Assembly (NCBI GenBank): GCA_029216955.1
Contig: JANAVB010010791.1
Coordinates: 9,484,221-9,548,220, forward strand
Source: Iris pallida
Taxonomy: Eukaryota; Streptophyta; Magnoliopsida; Asparagales; Iridaceae
Reading direction: 5' to 3'
Length of the DNA: 64,000 nt
Shown here piece by piece: positions 46,378 through 59,025 of the stretch; within the stretch, counting starts at the first letter, position 1; each line of letters opens with the position of its first letter. The notes under the pieces were generated by a model. That model had not been told where the DNA came from. It did not search any database and saw only the letters and a list, made by a program, of their open reading frames with translations. A program made the position numbers and the translations under genes.

Positions 46378-47651
46378 CTTATGGGATGATAATTGTACAT
46401 GGCATGGTATGGCAAGTAACTGACATGACGTGACATGACGAGACATGACAAGTAAGCTTGATGGGAACTATAGAAGCTGTTGCGACGGCTAGCGTGACAT
46501 GACAAGAATGAATAGCCTGGACACAGTGGACGATTGTGTATGTACAAGTGAACCAGTATTATCTTGCATCATATCTAGGGCAGGGACCCTTGAGTACCAC
46601 GATCAGGGTACATTTTTCTTTGGACAATGTACCCACATGAATTCAACCCCTAAATTGCGTCCGGATAGCCTGGATGGTCTGCACGGCTTGTGGCTGTGGA
46701 ACAATCTCATTGTATCTTGCTAGTAATTAGGCATGTGATAACCCTAGTTAGTTAAAGTATCAAGCCGTACTCATTGCTTGGCCGTGATTGATTGGATGGA
46801 GTCTACCCCAGTCTAGTCTTGTTCTGATCCTGTACAAGATCGTTGGCATGACCTAAATACTTGTGCTTACTTTATCAATAAATGGTGGGAAACCAAGTTT
46901 CGTTCAGATGAAGGGTTACAACCCCGATCCTTGTTTGGTTTACGGGTTGTAACTTGGTTATCTGAATAGTCCCATGGTTATCTTATCGTATATCATCATG
47001 ATTTTCCATATTTCCAGTCTTTTATTATAAAGTTATGTTTTGTGCTAATTGCTAGTTTTAGTTCTTAAGTGAAGCCTCCTTTGTGGCACGTGCTCTTTCT
47101 GGGATCTGACCCAAGTGGTTTTATATGGCTAGATACCGGAGCGGCTCCAGAGAATCTCCCTACCTTCTAGCCAGATGGTGACCACCAGGCGTAACCCTGG
47201 CAACGAGTGGATTTTATTTTGCTCTCCCACTCTATTGCAAAAATATTCTTTTGAGGCGTTTAGCCGACGAGCACGTGTTAGCTCGATTGTACTTTACTTG
47301 CTATCTGCCTACAGGCTGTAGCATGATGAACAAATCCTAGGATTGATCATATATGACTGAAACTCTGTTAGTCTTTATATTTTGTATGACTAGCTTCATG
47401 ATTATCCAAATATGTAATATATGGGACGCCTTACTATTGTATATTTGGGGCTCTGACATCTTGTAACTGTTATTACTTGCTTGAGATTGAGACAATAGGC
47501 TTGATCATGACCATAAGAGACTGATGGCTTGTATTTAAACCCTCATGTATCTAGACAGCCGTGACCGTATAGTGAGGTGGGTTACACTTCAATATACGTA
47601 GCTGGCTATGTCCGCCCCCGCTCTCCAGTATTTTGGTTCTGGGGCATTACA
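46378..47651 (+). repeat. Tekay 5' LTR, part 2
   Basis: Resumes alignment with the 3' LTR from about 53700. Two deletions against the 3' LTR are visible: about 70 bases right after the Tat TSD, and about 185-190 bases near 46606. It ends GGGGCATTACA. Confidence 0.92.
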
Positions 47652-47945
47652 TGATTTAAGTGGTGGCCCATGCAGGTCTTGTGAATCAAGATATGTGGGG
47701 GTTTACCGAATAGATGTCTCAATTAGCACTCGCCCTTGATCTCTGCTCGTATCCTCTAAATCCCTGAAATCTTGACCTGATCACAAGCTTGTAACTTTGA
47801 TCTATCCTGGTCCTTCCTTATTGTTCCCTGTGTCGTCTTCTTTAGCGGCACTGTTCCTGGACCTGCCAATCAACCGGAAGGAGCTCAACGAGTACTCCCG
47901 CAACAAGAGGATCAAGCTCAGCACTCAGGAGTAGCTTACTGAGTC
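47652..47945 (+). other. Tekay leader with putative primer-site region
   Basis: Begins TGATTTAAGTGGTGGCCCAT, shared in part with the leaders of A and of the 59212 LTR. I could not match it to a specific tRNA. Confidence 0.55.
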
Positions 47946-49575
47946 ATGCTTCCCAGAGATCCAGAACCTCCAGTACAGCCAGCCCAGCCTACGAGGCAGG
48001 ATGATGGAGTCTTGGTTGGACTCATCAGGAAGTTGTTTGCATCACAGGATCGTCGAGGTGATGCATTGCACCAGACAGTACAAGATGCCTTGAGCAGAGG
48101 TGGTCATCATGGAAACCAGGCAGCCAACAGCTTCAAGCGCTTGAACCCTCCTTTCTTCGATGGTAGCGAAGATGCTATTGCCGAAGATGCTTGGCTGCAG
48201 GATACTGAGGTTATTCTAGAAGCAGCCAGGACCCCAGAAGACTAGAAGGTGGCCGTGGTGCGCCTACAGTTATTGGATCTAACCAGCAGCTGGTGGACGG
48301 CACAGGCCACTGGATTAAGGGCACCTATTGTATGGACAGTATTCCGTAAAAGATTCCAGACCAAGTATTTTGATGTTGTAGCTCGGTACGATCTACAGAC
48401 GAGATTCACTAATTTGAAGCAGATGGGCTGGACGGTCGATAGATATGCGATCGAGTTCTCCATGCTTAGTCGGTTTGCTCCTACCTTGGTGGCGACCGAG
48501 TTCGACAGAGCTCAGCGGTTCCAGCAAGGACTGCACCTGGAGATTTTGCTGGCGGTAGAGCAGTTCGAGCATCAGACTTTTGATGCAGTGTTGAGAGCAG
48601 CTAGGAGGTATGAGTATACCTCACAGAGGATTGTGGACCGGACCGGAAGTCAGAAGCGGTCTCACGGCCAGATGAACCAGTCATCAGCACCAGCCCCGGC
48701 AGCTAGGGCTTTGACCATTGGAGCTCCGAGGCGGGCGGCTTCTGTTGCGTCGATTCAGCATTCGACCCCGACATATCTCCAGCAGCAGCAGAAGCAGTCT
48801 TCCGTAATGGGTTGCACTCATTGTGGGAAGTCAGGACACGTGGTGTCAGAATATCGCAGAGCACAGTGTTTATGCTTGGTTTGTGGGGTACCAGACCCTA
48901 GGGTTGGGATCTGCCCGAATAGGGGGAGTTTATCTTCATCAACCTTTTCTAGTCCCTCGATTAGGAGGCCAACCCCAGTACCAGTTCAGCAGCAGCAGTA
49001 CCCGTTTTCGAGGCCTTTGTCGCCTCAGGCCCAAGTATTTCAGTAGCAGAACCCCCAGCAGTATGCACAAGTCCAAGCTCAGACACAGAATCGCCAGAGA
49101 GGTTTCCAGCAGAGGGGACCAGCACCTAGAGGACACGGTCAAGTGATGGCTTTGACCGTGGAGGAGGAGTTAGCATCAGGTGAGGTAGTGGCAGGTACTA
49201 TTCTCGTCAACTCCTTCCCAGCATCAGCATTGTTTGATTCTGGTGCATCGCATTCATTTATGTCTACACGATTCGTGACACGGATAGGGCTGGAGCCCGA
49301 GTTATTATCAGTAAGGCTCAATATACTTACTGGTAACGGACTTGTGGGAGTAGATAGAGTATGTTCCTTGTGTCGGATCGTAGTTAGCAGTAGAGAGTTT
49401 CCCGTTAGGTTGATAGAATTCCTGATGGCCGATTATGATGTGGTCTTAGGGATGGATTAGTTGAGGGACCAGTATGCTAGAATAGATTGCCATATTGGCA
49501 AGATTATTTTTAGTATTACTGGTGAGCCAGAGTTTTCATTTTTCCGAGGCGGAATAGAGCCTTCTCCTCAGCATT
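47946..49575 (+). pseudogene. gag: Tekay gag and protease
   Basis: One frame with three nonsense codons: TAG at 48243, 49044 and 49458. The gag core shows 'FKRLNPPFFDGSEDAIAEDA', 'LDLTSSWWTAQAT', 'FRKRFQTKYF', 'YAIEFSMLSRFAP'. The zinc knuckle 'CTHCGKSGHVVSEY' has Tyr for the last Cys; a second pair 'CLCLVCG' follows. The protease is 'LFDSGASHSFMSTRFV' (Asp-Ser-Gly, about 49230), ending 'MADYDVVLGMD'. The frame is lost at about 49575, just before RT. Confidence 0.92.
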
Positions 49576-49579
49576 CCGG

Positions 49580-50530
49580 ATGGCAGTTGCAGCGGCAGTC
49601 CAGTTTCCCAGAATTGTAGAAGGGTTTCCCGATGTTTTCCTCGAAGAGCTCCCAGGTATGCCACCAGAGAGAGAGATCGAGTTCACCATAGACTTGATCC
49701 CCGGGTCAGCCCCAGTGTCAGAGAGAGTCTATCGGATGGCGCCGTCAGAATTGGAGATCTTGTATAAGATGATTGAGGAACTCAGGACCAAGGGATTCAT
49801 CTGTGCTAGTGGATTGCCTTGGGGAGCCCCGATGCTTCTTGTGAGAAAGAAGGATGGTACGTCCAGTTTATGTGTAGATTATCGTACCTTGAACTCAGTG
49901 ACAATCAAGAACAAATACCCTCTTCCGAGGATAGATGACTTGTTTGATCAACTCAAAGGGGCGTCCGTATTTTCGAAGATTGACTTGCGGTCAGGATACC
50001 ATCAAATCAAAGTTAGAGAGCAGGACATCCAGAAGACGGCTTTCAGAACGAGATATGGGCATTGGGAGTTCCTTGTTATGCCATTTGGAGCAACCAATGC
50101 GCCGGCTGTATTCCTGGACCTCATGAATCGTATCTTCATGCCTTATTTGGATCAGTTCGTAATTGTGTTCATAGACGACATCCTGGTCTACAGCAAGAGT
50201 GAAGCGGAGCATGAACAGCATCTTCGTGTGGTTCTTCAGATTCCCAAAGAGCACCAGTTGTATGCGAAGTTCAGTAAATGCGAGTTCTGGCTCGATCGTA
50301 TTTCATACTTGGATCATATCATCACCAGAAGAGGAGTAGAAGTGGACCCCCAGAAGATCATGGCTATTGAGACGTGGCCAGTACCCAGTACCGTTGCAGA
50401 AGTTTACAGTTTTCTTGGCTTGGTCGATTACTACCGGCAATTTGTTTCAGACTTTGTACGGATTTCAGCCCCTATGACCCAGTTGACCCGCAAGGATGTG
50501 CAGTTTGCTTGGACCGCAGAATGTCAGGAA
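49580..50530 (+). pseudogene. pol: Tekay reverse transcriptase
   Basis: Starts '[20 protein letters not shown]'. RT motifs are complete: '[20 protein letters not shown]', '[15 protein letters not shown]', '[20 protein letters not shown]', the catalytic '[12 protein letters not shown]', '[14 protein letters not shown]' and '[15 protein letters not shown]'. A one-base shift at about 50530 moves RNase H to the next frame. Except for the lost frames the domain looks competent. Confidence 0.93.
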
Positions 50531-52461
50531 TTTTTGAGAAGTTGAAGCGAGGCTTGATGACGGCACCCATTCTCATGCTTCCAGATGGGACCGAGGGATT
50601 CTCAGTGTATTGTGATGCTTCAGGCAGAGGTTTGGGATGTATTTTGATGCAGCATGGGAAGGTAATAGCTTATGCGTCACGTCAACTTCGTGATCATGAT
50701 AGGAATTACCCGACCCACGACTTGGAACTGACAGCAGTAATGTTTGCACTTAAGCTTTGGAGACACTACTTGTATGGAGATAGGGTGGAGATTTTTATCG
50801 ACCACAAGAGCTTGAAGTATGTGTTCACCCAAAAGGATCTTAACATGCGTCAGAGGAGATGGTTAGAGCTGCTTGTGGATTATGACATCAACCTGCAGTA
50901 TCATCCTGGTAAGGCCAACGTTGTTGCAGATGCATTGAGCATGAGAGCCAGAGTTTATTTTCTAACCGTGCAACCAGAGTTATTAGCAGATCTTCAGAAG
51001 ATGGGTATAGAAGTTGTCCTTCCTACCAATATAGCATTGATGGCCAATCTGCAATTTCAGTCCAGTATAGTTGATAGGATAAGGTTAACTCAGTCAACAG
51101 ATTCTAAGCTCCAACGACTCAGAGCAGAGTGTGAGGTAGGATGAAGACCAGAGTTATGTGTCCATGAGGATGGTACACTTCGACATGGAAGGCATCTTTG
51201 TGTACCCAGTGGAGATATCAGGCAGGAAGTTATGACAGAAGCTCACAGTTCTCAGTATTCGATTCTGGGCAGTACGAAGATGTATCGCAACATCCGACAG
51301 CATTTTTGGTGGAATGGTGTGAAGAGGAAGATAGCCCAGTTTGTCTCTCGGTGTTTGGTTTGCCAACAAGTTAAAGCTGAACATCAGAGACCGGCTGGAC
51401 TTCTTCAACCTTTGTCGATCCCAGAATGGAAGTGGGAGCATATAACCATGGATTTTGTGACTGGATTACCTAGGTCCCCGGTCGATAGAGATGCTATTTG
51501 GGTTATTATAGACAGGCTCACGAAGGTGGCTCACTTTCTCTCGTTCAGAGTTGGTCAGTCGACGGCTCAGCTAACAGAGATGTACCTCAGGTAGATCGTC
51601 GGATTTCATGGTATACCAGTTTGTATTACCTCGAACAGAGATTCAAGATTTACGTCGCACTTTTGGCGCAGTCTGTAAGAGAGTTTGGAAACTCACCTCT
51701 AGTTCAGCTCAGCTTATCATCCGCAGACAGATGGTCAGTCAGAGCGTACCATACAAACCTTGGAAGATATGTTGAGATCTTGTACACTCGACTTCGGTGG
51801 TTCATGGGAAGATCACCTGCACCTGGTGGAGTTCTTGTACAACAAAAGTTTCCAAGCCAGTATCCAGATGGCACCGTTCGAGGCACTGTATGGTAGGAAG
51901 TATAGATCCCCGCTAGCATGGGACGATATTGGAGAGAGGCAGATGCTCGGTCCGGAAATGATTACTCAGACAGTTGAGGTGGTCAGAAAAGTCAGAGATC
52001 ATCTTCGCGTCGCACAAGATCGCCAGCGCCATTGGGCCGATTCTCATCGGCGCCCCCTTGAATTTTCTGCCGACGACCATGTATTCCTCAGTATCTCGCC
52101 TACCCATGGCGTCATTCATTTTGGCGTACGGGGAAAGCTTAGTCCTAGGTATGTCAGGCCATTAGACATTCTAGAGCGAGTAGGAGATGTGTCCTATCGT
52201 CTCGCTCTTCCGCCGTTATTGTATGAGGTTTATGATGTCTTCCATGTATCCCAATTGCGACGGTATATCCCGGATCCGAGTCATGTTCTTGATCATTCGG
52301 AATTGGTTGTTGGTACCAACCTTTCGTATGAGGAGAGACCCGTATCCATATTGGACCAAAGAGAGAAGATACTCAAGAACAAGACTATCAAGTTAGTCCG
52401 TGTTGCTTGGGGTCATCATGCTTTGGTTGAGTCAACGTGGGAGCGTGAGGATGACATCTGA
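50531..52461 (+). pseudogene. pol: Tekay RNase H, integrase and chromodomain
   Basis: RNase H has '[11 protein letters not shown]', '[11 protein letters not shown]', '[11 protein letters not shown]' and 'NVVADALSM'. In the same frame the integrase follows with stops at 51142 (TGA), 51592 (TAG), 51676 (TAA) and 51700 (TAG). In the zinc domain 'EAHSSQYSILGSTKMYRNI' lacks the second His normally found before GS, while 'CLVCQQVKAEHQRPAG' keeps both Cys. Catalytic acids are in 'TMDFVTGLP', 'NRDSRFTSHFW' and '[10 protein letters not shown]'. The C-terminal 'VHVSQLRRY'-type region is followed by a chromodomain ('[18 protein letters not shown]', '[11 protein letters not shown]'), which in chromoviruses steers integration to marked chromatin. 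Confidence 0.93.
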
Positions 52462-52616
52462 TCGCGATATCTCGACTTGTTTGACTCGTGAGGTATAATG
52501 TTTTCCTTATGCCTCATACCTTCGATTCTTTGCTTGCATGATTGATTGTTTGATTGATTGCTTAGTTATATCTTGCCTGTGATTAGTGTAGCTTGCTTGA
52601 CCTCTCTAGCCTCTTA

Positions 52617-52657
52617 ATTAAACTTCGAGGACGGAATTCTTTTAAGGTGGGTAGAGT
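52617..52657 (+). other. Tekay 3' end motif and polypurine tract
   Basis: 'aacttcgaggacggaattct' followed by 'tttaaggtgggtagagt' directly precedes the 3' LTR. It is the reference for the same motif at 1029-1062 and 57030-57066. Confidence 0.85.
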
Positions 52658-55159
52658 TGTAACGCCCGCAGGTCGTATTACGTATTTTTGGTATACGTGT
52701 ACGTATTTTGACTTATATTGCGTGTCTCATTGTAAGGTTTATTTTGGCATTTCAATTGCTTGGTTCGGGTTCGGTTGGGTTCGGTCTGGTTGGGTTCGGT
52801 TTGAGTTAGTATGCAAATCCCTACTTACTACCATCCCCATTTATTAACCCAACAACCCTTCTCTTTCCTCATTCATTTTCTATTACTACTGTTCTTCCTT
52901 CTTCATTTCTCAACCGACCACCCGCAGTAGGCAAGTGCAACTTGCTTCATGGAGGAACTCAAATTTTGTTGTTCCGTTGTCTTCCTCACAAAATTCTAAG
53001 ACACTTTAGTACTTAGCATTTTTAATTTCTGCGGCTCATTTTATGTAGATCTGAGTTTTAGTATTATTGATCTTCATGGTTTTGATCTACTGGACTTGGT
53101 TGTTTTCGAAATGGGGAGTTCCATGTGGTGGAAATTTCGATTTTACGCAAGTTTGGCTCTTGAATGGCTAGATTTCACCGAGACTCGACCGAGATGAGGC
53201 TTTCTTGAGCTTTTACGCCTGCTCGTACCGGCCTTGGAGAGAAGATGCAGTTTTACGCATACGTTCTTACGTGTTAGCGTAGTATTTAGTTTTTACGCAC
53301 ACGTTTTACGTGCCCGCATATTAATTACCCTTTACGCACTTGCATTTGCGTGCCAGCGTAATCGCTTCTACGCCGAGTTCATTCGAACTCTACGCAGGGG
53401 CTACTCCGCTTGGGTGGAGTGCTTGCACGCGTAGAGTGTTTTCCCGCGTAGAGTCTCGCCCGCATGCTGCTTTGCTAGCGTAAAGCGCTTGCTCGTGCAG
53501 AATCCCACCCACCTTCTCTCTTGCTCGCGTAGAGCTGCCTATCCTTAGGTCTTGCCCGCGTAGAGCTATTTTATGCTCGGGGTCTCTTAGGCCTAGCGTA
53601 GTCTTGCCCGCGTAGAGACTTTGAGTCCCTATGGCGTACACCATTACCCTTTTATATCCTTACGCCTTTTTTTATGAACTTGATAATCACGAATTTATTT
53701 AATATGACTGGAATGATAATTGTATATGGCATGGTATGGCAAGTAACTGACATGACATGACATGACAAGACATGACAAGTAAGCCTGATGGGAACTATAG
53801 AAAGCTGTTGTGACGGCTAGCGTGACATGACAAGAATGAATGGCCTGGACACCGTGGACGATTGTGTATGCATAAGTGAACCAGTATTGTCTTGCATCAT
53901 GTCTAGGGCAGGGACACCTGTGTACCACGATCAGGGGTACCTACTTAAACTGACTAAGGCTAATAACTAGAATAATCCATTAGTCATGAAGAGATTTCCC
54001 AGCTACAGGCAATCCCGTTATCTGGGCGCCCCATCATGGGATCTGTAGCATGCCGTCGAGTATGGCACATTTCCAGCACACTGTTATGTGTTGCAACCTT
54101 TAAGCTACCTAAGGGTACATGTGTTCTTTGGACAATGTACCCACATGAATTTAACCCCTAAATTGCGTCCGGATAGCCTGGATGGTCTGCACGGCTTGTG
54201 GCTGTGGAACAATATTATTGCATCTTGCTAGTAATTAGGCATGTGATAACCCTAGTTAGTTAAAGTATCAAGCTATACTCATTGTTTGGCCGTAATTGAT
54301 TGGATGGAGTCTATCCGAGTCTAGTCTTGTCCTGATCCTATACAAGATCGTTGGCTTGATCTGAATGCTTGTGCTTACTTTATCGATAAATGGTGGAAAA
54401 CCAAGTTTCGTTCAGATAAAGGGTTACAATCCCGGTCCTTGTTTGGTTTACGGGTTGTAACTTGGTTATCTGAATAGTCCCATGGTTACCTTATCGTATA
54501 TCATCATGATTTTCCATATTTCCAGTCTTTTATTATAAAGTCATGTTTTGTGCTAATTGCTGGTTTTAGTTCTTAAGTGAAGCCTCCTTTGTGGCACTTG
54601 CTCTTTCTAGGATCTGACCCAGCTGGTTTTGTATGACCAGATACCGGAGCGGCTCCAGAGGATCTCCCTACCTTCCAGCCAGATAGTGACCACCAGGCGT
54701 AACCCTGGCAATGAGTAGGTTTTATTTTGCTCTCTCACTCTATTACAAAAATATATTTTTGAGGCGTTTAGCCGACGAGCACGTGTTAGCTCGATTGCAT
54801 TTTACTTACTATCTGCCTATGGGCTGTATCATGATGAACAAATCCTAGGGTTGATCATGTATGACTGAAACTCTGCTAGTCTTCATATTTTGTATGACTA
54901 GCTTCATGATCATCCAAATATGTAATGTATGGGACGCCTTACTATTGTTTATTTGGGGCTCTGACATCTTGTAACTGTTATTACTTGCTTGAGATTGAGA
55001 CAATAGGCTTGATCATGACCATAAGAGACTGATGGCTTGTAGTTAAACCCTCATGTATCTAGACAGCCATGACCGTATAGCGAGGTGGGTTGTACTTCAA
55101 TATACGTAGTTGGCTATGTCCGTCCCTGCTCTCCAGTATTTTGGTTCTGGGGCATTACA
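52658..55159 (+). repeat. Tekay 3' LTR (2,502 bp)
   Basis: Complete LTR, TGTAACGCCCG to GGGGCATTACA. It contains a short-motif array of GCGTAGAG and TTTACGC (about 53245-53625). The ORFs within it (53234-53928) are repeat translations. Confidence 0.95.
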
Positions 55160-55164
55160 ATAAT
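55160..55164. repeat. Right TSD of the Tekay-type element (ataat)
   Basis: Matches 30559-30563. Confidence 0.9.
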
Positions 55165-57029
55165 TGATTTCAATCCCCCATGTCCAGAAATTACTCAAAG
55201 GATTTCTTGGATTTTTAACACCGAGAAGTTCAATAGCAAGATGACACACAATCAAGAACATTGATTTTCTAGCAATCGGCCGATTATAGTGACAACCTAG
55301 CTAGGTTTGATATCAAACAATACGAAACTTTGCCACAAGATTATGTACATGTAAAGGAATCATAGGAGGCTTATTTGGTGATTACCAATGGTCTTGGAAC
55401 CGTCGAATAGCTTCTCAAAGGCTTGTGAACAATAGTTACTCCTGAAAGAGTGGAATCTGGACACCCTGTCGTAAAATGGACGCCACAGGCAAACCATTGC
55501 AAATTAGGTGCTGAAATTTTTTGGAGATAATAGAGGACACATAAATTTTTGCATTAGTTTATATTTCGTGTCACTAGACAAGAAAAATAGATAAATCCAC
55601 TCGAGAAAACAACATACCTGCTATGAGGTTTCAGCCACTTCGATCGACTTCGGTTGTCTTCTCGGCTTGGTGCCAGCCAAACCAAGACCGTAGCAGCCTG
55701 AGGGTTTACTGTTGTGTTAGGGAAAGGTCTTAGGTCTTTGTGTTTGGTGGTGGAAGGGTGGAAGGAGGTTTGGAGTGGCCTGAGAAGGGAATAGACTAAA
55801 TTTGGATTAAGCCTTGGATATCTCTGATGAAGGGGCTGTTTTGAGGAAGTTAGAATGAGTTTTGATGGAAGGTTTATGAAGAAAAAGTGTTGAAGATATG
55901 GAGAGGAAGAAGTGTAGTGAATTATTGAAAAAGATACCTAGTGTGGACGGAGATATAGCTATTTTGGTGAAGAATAGCTGAGTTTGGATTCAGCTTGTGT
56001 AAGCTTGGATGGATGGAGGTGTGGAGAGATGGAGAAGGTTTTAGGGAATGGTTTGCTAAGAGAAAATATTGGCAAGTGGGTTAGGAAGAAATATTGTTCA
56101 GGTATTTTAAATGAGGGAGGTGAAAACAGGGGAGTTATGGCCAACCTAGTGGAGAGAGGAAGAGTTTGGGATTATAACTTTTATTATAGTGGGAAGGGGA
56201 AGTGTTTGGGTATTTTTGTTGGACTTGGGGGATGTGGAAGATAGTTAGGAGATGGAAAAGGGTATAGGCGTGAGGGAATTGCTGTAGGAAAGAGGGAGGA
56301 GAGTTTATGAGAGTTTTAGTAGCTTCGAAGAGGAGTAATAGTATGGGAGATGAAAGGGTTTAAGAATTATAACTCCCCTCTCTATTCACGTTCCACCCTT
56401 TAGCTTTCCCTCATACATGGCTGTCACAAGCTGAGTTTGAGCTTAAATTGAGTGTGCTAACCTAATCTAATTCACTTAGTTAGGTCCTCACACACTAGAT
56501 AGGTTAGGTTCAAGTCGGTGCGGTCTAAATTGGGTTAGGTTGGTCAGAATGACTTGGAAATGGTCCGACGGTGATTAATGTGTTTAAGTACTACATGGGG
56601 TTAAATTTAGTCGAACACAAGGGTCATGAGAGTCATGGTCTTAGTGTAGGTTATGGCCATAAAGTTGGTCGAGGAAATCAAATCGGAATTGTGACTTAAA
56701 ATTCAACCAAAATGATCATCAGGTGTATGTATAAGTTAAAAATTGAATTTTTTTTGCCTTAATGTTGTATAACTAAAATAGAGTACAAGAAGATGTGTTT
56801 GAGTGAAACACGATGGTCATGAGTGTAGGTTAATTTGTCTAGGTCATGCAAGTGAAGCTGGTTGGAAGAAAATAGCTAATCTAGTGCTCATACTGTCAAA
56901 ACTACGGTAAAGGATATCTAGCGACCATAAAAAAAAGTGAAACAATTATCTATATAAAATATCCAAATTTAATTCAAACCAAACCCTAATTGTCAACTAA
57001 CCCTAATATTAAATTTTATAGGGCTTACA
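55165..57029 (-). repeat. LTR of element E, proximal part
   Basis: On the minus strand it starts TGTAAGCCCTATAAA at 57029 and runs down to the Tekay TSD. A CT-rich leader-like stretch on the minus strand (about 56370-55690) fits R/U5. The open frames at 55959-56244 have no recognisable domain. Confidence 0.7.
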
Positions 57030-57066
57030 GTCTACCCACCTTAGAGAATTTTGTCCTCGAAGTTAC
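57030..57066 (-). other. Chromovirus-type polypurine region of element E
   Basis: The minus strand reads AACTTCGAGGACAAAATTCT then CTAAGGTGGGTAGAC directly before the LTR at 57029, nearly the Tekay motif at 52617-52657. Confidence 0.75.
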
Positions 57067-57122
57067 ATTAAAGCATGATATAAAGAAAACTAGTTGTACA
57101 TGATTTCTAAGGGGCGTTAATA

Positions 57123-59025
57123 TCAATGGATCACACTATGACAATAAGGACAAGTCATAGGATCATCATCAGGTTTCGCTATATGAGACAAATGCGAATC
57201 TGCATGTTGCAATGCTTCACTCAGCGCCTTCCGTGTATCATTGGAGAGATGGAGCAATTCGAATATGGACAATCGAGCTGGGGTATTGGCAAGCTGTGCC
57301 AATATATCACAATTGGAAAGTTTGTCAAGTCCAAGTAGATTAGACTTCTTCAAGGACTTGTCGAACCTCACCTCTTTCTGTTTTCCTTTTACTTCTGAGG
57401 TATGCTTTAATAGTCCTAATTCAGATGAAGCCAGAATAGTAGGTAGATTAGGAGCAGGAGCTGCAGTAAAAGGATTGTCTTTTTGCTCTTGATTGGAGGC
57501 ACGTAGATATGTCTTTCTGGATCTGGTTTCTCCGACTAGAGCTTCATTGACCATGTTGCATGACTTACTCTTCTTCTTCTTGTTCAAAGTCTTAGAAATA
57601 TACGAGGTAGATTTTGGATCCATATCTTCAAGTAGAGCGGGATGGATCCACATGACCTCACCACGCTAAGTAGTGAGTGGTAAGTCCGGTTGTCTGATCA
57701 CGAACAGATTGATGACTTGTAATGTCGCCTTCGATATCGGTATAACACCGTCTTGTACTTCAATTGCAGGGAAATCTTCAAATTAGAAAGAAATAAGATT
57801 TGCAGAAACCTGTTCTCATCTGTATGCAGCGTCATGGCTTTTGAATCTAATAATTGATTAACATAATTCTTTAATATCTAGCAATCCTTTGTAGGGTGAT
57901 GCACATATTGATGATAGAAGCAATGCTTTAGATCATTAGTTCGCCCTACTTCCTCTGGCCTTCGAGGAGGAGGTAGTTGCATCTTGTTTCCCTTCATAAG
58001 TACCTCGAAGATATCTAGCGTAAGGGCTTCATTGAATGTGTAATGTGGTTTAGGCCTTGGAACAACTAGAGATTTTTTTGTTTGGGCTGGGAAGCAGCTA
58101 CGCAAACATCTACCGTATTGAACTCCTTTCCTTTGTTGGTTTTCCCAGAAGTGTGATTATTCTGGGGACGCTTCGTTTTGTCTTCAGGTGATTTCAACCC
58201 AATCAGATGCAAAACTTGAACAAACTCTTCAACCTTCTCGGCAGCAGCGATAAAGGCTGGCCAATCATTATTATCTCTAGGGTCGATGCAAAATCTGAAT
58301 GTAGGTAAGAAATTATCCCTGTATGTGTCAATCAACACCGACTAAGGATTCCTGGGATGCAATTTCATCGATAATCTCCTGAACCGTTCAATGATTTCAC
58401 AAGCTGGATCTTTGTTCTTTTGCTTTGTCGCAATAAGCTTTGACATGGAGACATCGTATGTCCTCTCGTAGAATCTGGTAAGGAACGGTTTCTCCAGATG
58501 TTTGAATTTTTTAATACAATCATCTGGTAGATTGCAGAACCATTCGAAAGCTACTCCCTTCAAAGTACTGATGAACAATTTAGACCAAAGTGCATCATTC
58601 TTTGGTATATGAAAAGTCTGGGAGTAAAAGTATGTCAAATATTGTCTTTGTGAGCCTGTTCCATCACAAGGAACCAGAGATTGGGGTTTGTACTTTGGAG
58701 GACAAACCACGTCATCACATTCTGATGGATGAGGACGTAACATTCCCATTTGATGGAGCTCCACCTTTGAAGTCATATCATCTAACCGGGTGTTGATGCC
58801 TCGAATAGCTTCTAAAGCATCAATGGGCTGACTTACAGAGGTTGATTGTATGATAGTTGGTTGAGTCTGTTGTAATACAAGCGTAGAGATATTTCCAATT
58901 ATCGGTGGCTGATTAGGGTTTAACGATACCCCAATAGTGATAGTCGGGGCGACAGGAGGTAGTAGAAGTTCAAAAGCCTCAAGTGCAGGGGAATCGATAA
59001 TTCCGATGTTGTGCGTCTGAACCAT
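57123..59025 (-). pseudogene. gag: Tat-type gag (with start of protease region), inside element E
   Basis: Three overlapping broken frames. 59025-58342 has an N-terminal Pro/Thr-rich part and the gag core 'GSQRQYLTYFYSQTFHIPKN', 'LKGVAFEWFCNLPDD', 'FKHLEKPFLTRFYERTYDVS', 'CEIIERFRRLSMKL', ending with a stop at 58342. In the same frame it goes on as 58338-58066 ('FIAAAEKVEEFVQVLHL'). A shifted frame, 58105-57878, carries 'LKHCFYHQYVHHPTKDC', the His/Cys motif typical of Tat-lineage gag. The last piece, 57653-57123, ends in 'CDILAQLANTPARLSIFELL' and 'CPYCHSVI', parallel to the Tat element at 33520-33690. Protease, RT and integrase are missing; E's polypurine region follows within about 60 bases. 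Confidence 0.82.

Larger units (their letters stand above)
30564..55159 (+). mobile_element. Chromodomain Ty3/gypsy element (Tekay/Del type) carrying a nested Tat element
   Basis: Bounded by TGTAACGCCCG and GGGGCATTACA, with 5-bp TSDs. Domain order gag-PR-RT-RNase H-INT-chromodomain identifies a chromovirus; the long LTRs (2.5 kb) and chromodomain sequence suggest Tekay/Del. Without the Tat insert it is about 9.8 kb. Its two LTRs differ at about 5 of the first 82 bases, so it is clearly older than the Tat insert. Confidence 0.95.
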
